Of a stretch of 64,000 nt of DNA, positions 45,767-51,409 are shown one piece after another (the stretch's first letter is position 1; every line of letters begins with the position of its first letter). The translations under genes were made by a program, and so were the position numbers. The DNA is taken from assembly GCA_022783865.1 (NCBI GenBank), contig JALFYY010000024.1, forward strand, positions 55,229-119,228. Direction: 5' to 3'. The notes beneath the pieces are model-generated. The model ran no database searches, was not told the DNA's origin, and saw only the letters and a list, made by a program, of their open reading frames with translations. Source of the DNA: Bacteroidales bacterium (GTDB taxonomy: Bacteria > Bacteroidota > Bacteroidia > Bacteroidales > Paludibacteraceae).

Positions 45767-45913
45767 CAAGTTGCGACTAAAGAAGTAATTGTGCTTATAG
45801 ACAACGTTGTTGCCGCCGATGACGTTCCTGTGCGGAAGATTTTCCGTAACGGACAAGTGCTTATTCTTCGTGGCAACGAGGTTTATACGGTGTTGGGCGA
45901 AAAAGTGGAATAA
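45767..45913 (+). pseudogene. C-terminal fossil of a secreted surface protein
   Basis: After an in-frame TAG (45764) the plus strand reads 48 sense codons and a stop with no plausible start codon. The end, KIFRNGQVLILRGNEVYTVL followed by GEKVE, aligns with the visible end of the large secreted protein at 1-3219 (KVIENQRVIIIRDGERYDVL). Tails of this kind close many secreted Bacteroidales proteins. The rest of the gene is gone or beyond recognition. The minus-strand ORF over it is a shadow. Confidence 0.7.
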
Positions 45914-45937
45914 GCGTTTAGGGCAGGTTGTTTGCAA

Positions 45938-45975
45938 CTAATCTGCGGACTAATCTGCGGACTCATCTGCCGGAC
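45938..45975 (+). repeat. 12-bp tandem repeat, three units
   Basis: CTAATCTGCGGA twice, then CTCATCTGCCGG. It lies between the fossil and the Nudix gene. Confidence 0.65.
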
Positions 45976-45984
45976 TGTTTCTAT

Positions 45985-46017
45985 GGTGCTTCCTGACCGC
46001 AACGGTCAGGAAGCACT
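45985..46017 (-). terminator. Hairpin overlapping the Nudix stop codon
   Basis: GTGCTTCCTGACCG / CGGTCAGGAAGCAC, a 14-bp perfect stem with a 3-nt loop. Its minus-strand 5' arm contains the last codons and TGA stop of the Nudix gene. No U-tract follows. Confidence 0.65.
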
Positions 46018-46419
46018 TGTTTTCTGCAAGAGTTCTATCAGAGGGAGGTCGGCGGCGACCCAAGGTAATGAAGACATGGCACAAGCCGGCAACCAGCATG
46101 CCGATATATGTTCGTTCAGGCGAAAACGGCGTGGATGCTCCGTATCGGTAGGGTGACAAAGATAGAAATGCAACGTAACGGCAAAGTCGGGGTACTCATG
46201 GTGCAAGTCACAGAGTTTGCGCTCTATCGTCACAGGATAGTCCATCTCCTCCAATAGTTCACGCAACAAAGCATGCTCCTCTGTTTCACCCTGCTCCACT
46301 TTTCCGCCCGGGAACTCATATTTATACGCCGTATAACCGTAACGCGTCTGTCCGCGTTGCACACAGAGATATTCACCCGCATCACATACTACGGCGGCTA
46401 CTACATTATAGGATTTCAC
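46006..46419 (-). CDS. Nudix hydrolase, MutT-like (deoxy)nucleoside triphosphate pyrophosphohydrolase
   Basis: A 137-residue protein with an intact Nudix box, GGKVEQGETEEHALLRELLE followed by EMDY. Start and end features (VVAAVVCDAGEYLCVQRG, YKYEFPGGK) resemble MutT-type enzymes that clean oxidised nucleotides. The start is GTG, directly preceded by the AT-rich leader repeat. The substrate cannot be fixed from sequence. Transcription ends in a hairpin that overlaps the stop codon. Confidence 0.9.
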   Translation of the reverse strand: MKSYNVVAAVVCDAGEYLCVQRGQTRYGYTAYKYEFPGGKVEQGETEEHALLRELLEEMDYPVTIERKLCDLHHEYPDFAVTLHFYLCHPTDTEHPRRFRLNEHISACWLPACAMSSLPWVAADLPLIELLQKTSAS

Positions 46420-46454
46420 AACAGTTAACAGTTAATAATTAATAGTTAATATCT
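46420..46454 (-). promoter_or_regulatory. AT-rich leader repeat before the Nudix gene
   Basis: The plus strand reads AACAGTTAACAGTTAATAAT and continues with TAATAGTTAATAT, directly against the start codon, as before ybeY and the Pif1-like gene. Confidence 0.5.
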
Positions 46455-46491
46455 TAGATGCGATCGGACAAGTCCTAATCGCGTCTCTACA
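46455..46491 (+). repeat. REP-like palindrome, GATGCGAT core with inner hairpin
   Basis: GATGCGAT pairs with ATCGCGTC (one G-T pair) around an inner GGAC-AA-GTCC hairpin, followed by TCTACA. It is a longer member of the family. Confidence 0.6.
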
Positions 46492-46515
46492 GGGCAAGGG
46501 AAAACCATTTTACAA

Positions 46516-46545
46516 CAGACGGATACCTGTCGGGGTATCCGTCTG
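46516..46545 (-). terminator. Terminator of the NifU-like/GGGtGRT operon
   Basis: CAGACGGATACC / GGTATCCGTCTG, a 12-bp perfect stem with a 6-nt loop, 28 bp past the stop codon; TTGTAAAA follows on the minus strand. Confidence 0.75.
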
Positions 46546-46572
46546 AGGGTTGTATTGGAATACAAGTATCTC

Positions 46573-47583
46573 TTATTTGTTCAACGCGAGTGCTACATTG
46601 ACAGCACAAGCCACGGTGCAACCTACCATCGGGTTGTTACCGATACCGAGGAAGCCCATCATCTCAACGTGAGCAGGAACAGAAGAAGAACCTGCAAACT
46701 GAGCATCAGAGTGCATACGTCCCATGGTGTCGGTCATACCGTAAGAAGCAGGTCCGGCAGCCATATTATCGGGGTGCAACGTACGACCCGTACCACCACC
46801 GGAAGCCACAGAGAAATAAGGCTTGCCTGCCAAGATACGTTCTTTCTTATACGTACCTGCTACAGGGTGTTGGAAACGTGTCGGGTTGGTAGAGTTACCC
46901 GTGATACTTACATCCACATTCTCATGCCAGAGGATAGCAACGCCTTCGCGAACGTCGTCAGCACCGTAGCATTTCACTTTTGCACGGGGACCGTTGGAAT
47001 AAGGTTTCTCTTTGATAACCTTCAGTTCGCTTGTGAAATAGTCGAACTCGGTTTGAACATAGGTAAAACCATTGATACGGCTGATAATCATAGCGGCATC
47101 CTTGCCCAAGCCGTTGAGGATAATACGCAAAGGTTTCTGGCGTACTTTGTTTGCCATTTCGGCAATCTTGATGGCACCTTCGGCAGCGGCAAAGCTTTCG
47201 TGACCTGCCAAGAAAGCAAAGCACTCGGTTTCTTCACGGAGCAGACGGGCTGCCAAGTTACCGTGTCCGATACCCACTTTGCGGTCGTCAGCCACAGAGC
47301 CGGGAATACAGAACGATTGCAAACCGATACCGATAGCTTCGGCAGCGTCAGCAGCATTCTTGCAACCTTTCTTGATAGCGATAGCCGAACCTACAACGTA
47401 AGCCCACTTGGCGTTCTCGAAGCATATCATCTGGGTTTCTTCACAAGTTTTGTAAGGATCGAGTCCGTATTGCTCACAAATCTGATTAGCCTCTTCGATA
47501 GAAGCGATACCGTTTGCGTTCAACGCCGCAAGGATTTGTTTCTCTCTGCGGTCTTGCGATTCAAAGTTTACTTCACGTATCAT
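46573..47583 (-). CDS. GGGtGRT protein
   Basis: A 336-residue cytoplasmic protein of the GGGtGRT family, named after the motif seen here as SVASGGGTGRTLHPDN. Other highly regular stretches are GIGHGNLAARLLREETECFA, FLAGHESFAAAEGAIKIAEM and a Gly-rich C-terminus GFLGIGNNPMVGCTVACAV. It has several Cys (residues ~36, 45, 54, 74, 92) that could bind metal or an Fe-S cluster. The biochemical role is unknown. The gene follows a NifU-like scaffold gene by 3 bp, an arrangement I know from other anaerobes, which suggests an Fe-S related job. Confidence 0.88.
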   Translation of the reverse strand: MIREVNFESQDRREKQILAALNANGIASIEEANQICEQYGLDPYKTCEETQMICFENAKWAYVVGSAIAIKKGCKNAADAAEAIGIGLQSFCIPGSVADDRKVGIGHGNLAARLLREETECFAFLAGHESFAAAEGAIKIAEMANKVRQKPLRIILNGLGKDAAMIISRINGFTYVQTEFDYFTSELKVIKEKPYSNGPRAKVKCYGADDVREGVAILWHENVDVSITGNSTNPTRFQHPVAGTYKKERILAGKPYFSVASGGGTGRTLHPDNMAAGPASYGMTDTMGRMHSDAQFAGSSSVPAHVEMMGFLGIGNNPMVGCTVACAVNVALALNK

Positions 47584-47586
47584 AGC

Positions 47587-48288
47587 TTACTCCTTTCTTG
47601 GGTCAATAGATTTAACTGCACCTTGTTCTTTGGTTGTACGGCCGTATGTGCCGGTTACCTGTTTGAGAGCGTCTTCGGCAGGAACGCCTTTCTTGACGGC
47701 ATCCATGAACTTGCCCATGTGTACGAACTCATAACCGCAAACTTCGTCGTCGGCATCGAGATACATCTTGGTGATGTAGCCTTCGGTGAGCTGGAGGTAA
47801 CGGGGACCTTTCACTTTGGTAGAATAGAGCGTACCTGTTTGGCTGATAAGACCCTTACCAAGGTCTTCCAAGCCTGCGCCTATAGCCAAGCCTCCTTCGG
47901 AGAAAGCAGACTGTGTACGTCCGTAAACAATCTGGAGGAACAACTCGCGCATAGCGGTATTGATAGCATCGCAAACGAGGTCGGTATTGAGGGCTTCCAA
48001 CAAGGTTTTGCCTGGAAGAATCTCGGCAGCCATAGCGGCAGAGTGCGTCATACCCGAGCAACCGATAGTTTCAACCAAGGCTTCCTCGATGATACCGTCT
48101 TTCACGTTCAAACTCAGTTTGCAGGCTCCCTGTTGCGGAGCGCACCAACCGATACCGTGTGTCATACCCGAGATATCCTTAATCTCTTTGGCTTTTACCC
48201 ATTTACCTTCTTCAGGTATCGGGGCTGGTCCGTGATGAGGACCTTTTGCAACACAACACATGTTGCTTACTTCTTTTGAATAAATCAT
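47587..48288 (-). CDS. Iron-sulfur cluster assembly scaffold-like protein (NifU N-terminal type)
   Basis: A 233-residue protein with a NifU/IscU-like core: GIGWCAPQQGACKLSLNVKD, VETIGCSGMTHSAAMAAEIL and DLVCDAINTAMRELFLQIVYG carry the three Cys expected of a scaffold, at different spacing from classical IscU. An extra N-terminal CC pair (MCCVAKGPHHGP) and a C-terminal extension (YEFVHMGKFMDAVKKGVPAEDALKQ) are specific to the GGGtGRT-linked group. It does not belong to a standard suf or isc cluster. First gene of the pair; promoter region near 48480. Confidence 0.85.
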   Translation of the reverse strand: MIYSKEVSNMCCVAKGPHHGPAPIPEEGKWVKAKEIKDISGMTHGIGWCAPQQGACKLSLNVKDGIIEEALVETIGCSGMTHSAAMAAEILPGKTLLEALNTDLVCDAINTAMRELFLQIVYGRTQSAFSEGGLAIGAGLEDLGKGLISQTGTLYSTKVKGPRYLQLTEGYITKMYLDADDEVCGYEFVHMGKFMDAVKKGVPAEDALKQVTGTYGRTTKEQGAVKSIDPRKE

Positions 48289-48337
48289 AGTTTCTACGTT
48301 TATTTATAGTGTTTCGTTATGTCAGCTGCTTTTTATG

Positions 48338-48363
48338 GAGACGATGTACACATCGTCTCTACA
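48338..48363 (+). repeat. REP-like palindrome, GAGACGATGT core
   Basis: GAGACGATGT-AC-ACATCGTCTC followed by TACA. It forms a pair with the copy at 48381, both inside the probable leader of the NifU-like gene. Confidence 0.7.
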
Positions 48364-48380
48364 TTGCATTATCGGGTTGT

Positions 48381-48407
48381 TCAGACGGAGCACGCCCCGT
48401 CTCTACA
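48381..48407 (+). repeat. REP-like palindrome, ACGGAGC core, one mismatch
   Basis: TCAGACGGAGC-AC-GCCCCGTCTCTACA. The right arm has C where other copies have T. Confidence 0.7.
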
Positions 48408-48475
48408 CTGCATTGCATTGTCGTTGTATGCGGGCGAGGACGCCCACATCCCGACAAGATTCGGGTTTCAATGCG

Positions 48476-48507
48476 CTTGCAAAGTTACAACATTTTTTCT
48501 AATTTTG
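48476..48507. promoter_or_regulatory. Overlapping divergent promoter region
   Basis: Plus strand: TTG, 20 nt, TAATTTTG, pointing to the DMT transporter. Minus strand: TAACTTTG (rc of 48480-48487), pointing to the NifU-like gene, with a weaker -33. The minus -7 overlaps the plus -33, as in the clearer case at 51.37 kb. Confidence 0.5.
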
Positions 48508-48615
48508 CATGGTTTTTCGTATGGAATAAAGAAATTTTTCCCTTATTCCGTTATGAGACACTTGCAACAGAGCGCCAACAAGACACTGAAACACTACTAT
48601 TTTATTCATAATCAA

Positions 48616-49491
48616 ATGAAAAAAGCGCTTCCTTATATCGCTATCGTGGTAGCAATGCTATTCTGGAGCACCTCTACTATCGCCACAAAAATAGGTCTGA
48701 AAACATTTGCGCCGTTGACATTGGTCACACTGCGCTTCGGTATGGCTGTAGTATTGATGCTGGCAGCAGGATTGCTTTCGGGGCAGTTGCAGAAAGTAAG
48801 GCGAAAAGATATCCCGCTCTTCCTTCTGGCAGGGTTTGCACAACCGTTCTGCTACTTTGTTTTGGAGTCGTACGGAATCCAATCGGTGAGTTCGCCGACC
48901 ATGGCGGAAGTGATACTGAGCACTTCTCCACTGTTCGCCCCCTTGTTCGCTTTCGTGCTTATCAGAGAACGCGTTACGTGGCAGAACATTGTGGGAATAC
49001 TGATATCGACAGCCGGTGTGGTGATGATGATTGTATCCCGCGGAAGTGATATGGCTATCGGATCGGTACGGGGATTGGCACTACTCTTGGGAGCAGTGTT
49101 TACGGCAGTGATTTATACCATTCTGCTACGCAAAATACCCGGGCACTACAACAGCCTTTCGATAGTATTCTATGTGCAACTTTCGGGTTTGCTGTTCTTT
49201 ATACCTACGTTCTGCATGGTTGACCTGCCCCATATCGGAACAACGGTTTTCTCATGGCAAGCCTTGGCGGCAGCAGGCTATCTGGCTTTGTTTCCATCGG
49301 TAGTCTGTTTTATCCTCTTTTGCTATACCGTCAGGCAAATCGGCGTTACACGAGCCAATGCCTTCAACAATCTCAGACCCGTATTCACGGCACTCTTCAT
49401 GCTCTGTTTCTTCGGTGAACACCTTCCGTTAGCCAAATGGATAGCCATCGGTATCGTGATTGCCGGACTCTTTATCGCACAACGCAAATAA
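48616..49491 (+). CDS. EamA/DMT superfamily transporter
   Basis: 291 residues from MKKALPYIAIVVAMLFWSTS; the track start at 48319 would begin inside a REP palindrome and upstream of the promoter. Ten transmembrane helices form two EamA repeats; signatures are ATKIGLKTFAPLTLVTLRF and TVRQIGVTRANAFNNLRPVF. Such permeases export amino acids or other metabolites across the inner membrane. The substrate is unknown. Single gene. Confidence 0.92.
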   Translation: MKKALPYIAIVVAMLFWSTSTIATKIGLKTFAPLTLVTLRFGMAVVLMLAAGLLSGQLQKVRRKDIPLFLLAGFAQPFCYFVLESYGIQSVSSPTMAEVILSTSPLFAPLFAFVLIRERVTWQNIVGILISTAGVVMMIVSRGSDMAIGSVRGLALLLGAVFTAVIYTILLRKIPGHYNSLSIVFYVQLSGLLFFIPTFCMVDLPHIGTTVFSWQALAAAGYLALFPSVVCFILFCYTVRQIGVTRANAFNNLRPVFTALFMLCFFGEHLPLAKWIAIGIVIAGLFIAQRK

Positions 49492-49551
49492 TTATTTACG
49501 ATTGGACCGGACGAGCCCTATTTACGATTTGACGATTTAGTACTTGACTTT

Positions 49552-49622
49552 TCAGACGGAGCACGCTCCGTCTCTACACAGATATGGTCACAAGTGCTTG
49601 AAAGCATACGTATTATACATGA
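49552..49622 (+). repeat. Composite repeat: ACGGAGC palindrome plus spacer, copy 2
   Basis: TCAGACGGAGC-AC-GCTCCGTCTCTACA followed by the spacer with AAGTGCTTGAAAGCATACG. It is the inverted counterpart of 33215-33285, 16.3 kb away. Confidence 0.85.
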
Positions 49623-49688
49623 ATCACCCAGTTATCACCCAGTAATCACCCAGTTATCACCCAGTAATCACCCAGTTATCACCAAGTA
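49623..49688 (+). repeat. 11-bp array, TCACCCAGTWA family, six units
   Basis: ATCACCCAGTT and ATCACCCAGTA alternate for five units, then ATCACCAAGTA. The alternation implies a 22-bp higher-order unit. Bases 49689-49810 continue as low-complexity sequence without a gene. Confidence 0.88.
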
Positions 49689-49810
49689 ACAGAAGCCAAG
49701 TGTACCCTAACTGTAAGTTACATAAATACCCATAGAACAACACCTGATTATACCGGGGATACTACATAACAGGACAAGGGGATTACAAAAGAATTACAAT
49801 GGAAGCAGGA

Positions 49811-50524
49811 TCAGAGGTAGAAATCCTCTGTCAGACGGGCATATTCAGGGGTACGGTGATTGGGTTGCGATTCCAAAACCAGGTGCGAGGATTCTACTGC
49901 CCCGGATATTGCATCTTTGGCGAAATGGAGCAACATGCGTTTGGCGGGCTTGGCGGGAGTGCCATGCACATAACAGATTTGCTGCAAAAAGAGGGCGGGA
50001 CAGCCGCCCACTATCTGCCTGACAACCTGTTCGGCATCAGCAGGCAGGACGAGGAAAAGATGACCATGCGAAGCAAGCAGCCGTTCGCTATAAAGAAAAA
50101 GTTCGTCATAAGACAAAGTATCGGTATGGCGAGCCGCAGAACGAAGCCGCTCGGGTGCACGGAGACTATTATTGAAATAAGGCGGGTTGCTTACGACGAT
50201 ATCAAAAGGTCCGGCAGCGTTACAGGATTGCAAGGGGACAGCAACGGCACTGAGCCGATTGCCCCACGGAGAGGCGGCAAAATTGGCATTTGCCTGCCCA
50301 ACGGCTTCGGGCGAGATGTCGATACCGAGGATATCCGCTCCGGTGTATTGCTGCGCCAACATCAGTGCCACCAAGCCACTGCCCGTACCGATATCCAAGA
50401 TACGGCACGGCTCGCCTAAAAGGGATTCCACCCTGCTCCATGCCCCGAGCAAAACACCATCGGTGCCCACTTTCATGGCACAGCGGTCGTCGGCTACGAA
50501 GAATTGTTTGAAACGGAAAGCCAT
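49811..50524 (-). CDS. trmN6: tRNA1(Val) A37 N6-methyltransferase
   Basis: A 237-residue SAM-dependent methyltransferase. It starts MAFRFKQFFVADDRCAMKVG and has the conserved KVGTDGVLLGAW, the SAM loop ILDIGTGSGLVALMLAQ, and the catalytic NPPY motif (DIVVSNPPYFNNSL) that marks N6-adenine methyltransferases. Length and motif order match YfiC/TrmN6. It lies 3 bp downstream of the CcdA-like gene and is probably co-transcribed with it. Confidence 0.92.
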   Translation of the reverse strand: MAFRFKQFFVADDRCAMKVGTDGVLLGAWSRVESLLGEPCRILDIGTGSGLVALMLAQQYTGADILGIDISPEAVGQANANFAASPWGNRLSAVAVPLQSCNAAGPFDIVVSNPPYFNNSLRAPERLRSAARHTDTLSYDELFLYSERLLASHGHLFLVLPADAEQVVRQIVGGCPALFLQQICYVHGTPAKPAKRMLLHFAKDAISGAVESSHLVLESQPNHRTPEYARLTEDFYL

Positions 50525-50527
50525 GGG

Positions 50528-51325
50528 TTAATGCGTATGACCTTCGACGCACTCTACGACTTCGGAATGACGGTCGTGGTCGTGATGATGATGTCCGCCG
50601 AAGATAGCGACACAGAGATAAATACCCATACCGATGAAGAGGACGGCGCAGACGGTGCGGAGCCATACTTCAATCTGACGGATACGGTTGTTCAGCTTTC
50701 CGATACCCATCATCGAATACGACAGAATCCAGGCAATAATGATGACGGGCAGCCCCGTTCCCAAGCCGAACAGCACGGGCATGAGCCAGCTCCATGCGAG
50801 AGGTTGCGCCATGGTGAGCGGAACGAGCATTCCGAAAAACATCACGCCGCTATACGGGCAGAAAGCCAACGAGAAGACGACACCCAACACGAATGCCCAC
50901 AGCCAATCGGGGACACGACGGGAGGTAGTTGCCAAATGCTCTATTTTGTGTGCAAGCCCGTGATTATGTTCGTGGTCGTGATGCTGCTCATGATGTCCGC
51001 CAATGAGCATGAAAAGTCCGCAGACAATAAGGAAAGGTCCCAAGACAGGTTCGCCGTAGGTTTCGAAGAAATGCTGCACCCCTTCGATTTGTGCGCCCAA
51101 AAGGAAGATGAGACTCAAAACGGTGTACACCACCATCTTGCCCACGACATACATAAAGCCGTTGAGAAGGACAGCGCGACGGTTGCTCACGTCTTTGCCG
51201 ATAAAGCCGATGGCTGTAATGTTAGAACAGAAGGGGCAAGGGCTGAAGATGGTCATCAAACCTAAGAGGAATGCCGTAAGGAGCGGCATGGTGGAATTGT
51301 GCAAAAGGGTATCGAGGAAGGGCAT
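50528..51325 (-). CDS. CcdA-like six-helix permease with His-rich segments (ArsG-like)
   Basis: A 265-residue inner-membrane protein of the DsbD/CcdA superfamily. TM1 carries SPCPFCSNITAIGFIGK and a second half has SLAFCPYSGVMFFGML, so one candidate redox Cys lies in each half. A central loop (GGHHEQHHDHEHNHG) and the C-terminus (GGHHHHDHDRHSE, EGHTH) are strongly His-rich, suggesting metal binding. Similar Bacteroidetes proteins are annotated as ArsG-type arsenical permeases or cytochrome c biogenesis proteins; the substrate is open. No arsenic resistance genes are adjacent. Confidence 0.78.
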   Translation of the reverse strand: MPFLDTLLHNSTMPLLTAFLLGLMTIFSPCPFCSNITAIGFIGKDVSNRRAVLLNGFMYVVGKMVVYTVLSLIFLLGAQIEGVQHFFETYGEPVLGPFLIVCGLFMLIGGHHEQHHDHEHNHGLAHKIEHLATTSRRVPDWLWAFVLGVVFSLAFCPYSGVMFFGMLVPLTMAQPLAWSWLMPVLFGLGTGLPVIIIAWILSYSMMGIGKLNNRIRQIEVWLRTVCAVLFIGMGIYLCVAIFGGHHHHDHDRHSEVVECVEGHTH

Positions 51326-51369
51326 ATTGCTAATGTTTCGCTGATTATTTCCGATAGTTTACCAAAAGG

Positions 51370-51405
51370 CTTGCAAAGGTACAATTTTTGTCGTAACTTT
51401 GCAAA
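51370..51405. promoter_or_regulatory. Face-to-face divergent promoters sharing one 36-bp site
   Basis: Plus: TTG (51371), 20 nt, TAACTTTG (51394-51401). Minus: TTTG (rc of 51402-51405), 20 nt, TACCTTTG (rc of 51374-51381). Each -7 box lies directly beside the other promoter's -33 box, so polymerase can hold only one at a time. Confidence 0.7.
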
Positions 51406-51409
51406 TGAT

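Noticed and set aside
46555-48279. 574-residue plus-strand ORF
   Set aside because: Antisense shadow of the GGGtGRT and NifU-like genes, crossing both and their gap.
49623-49688. CRISPR array
   Set aside because: Units are 11 bp with no spacers, and no cas genes are in the window.
33171-49688. Composite transposon bounded by the inverted repeats
   Set aside because: The block contains ordinary housekeeping genes and no transposase; the repeats are intergenic elements.
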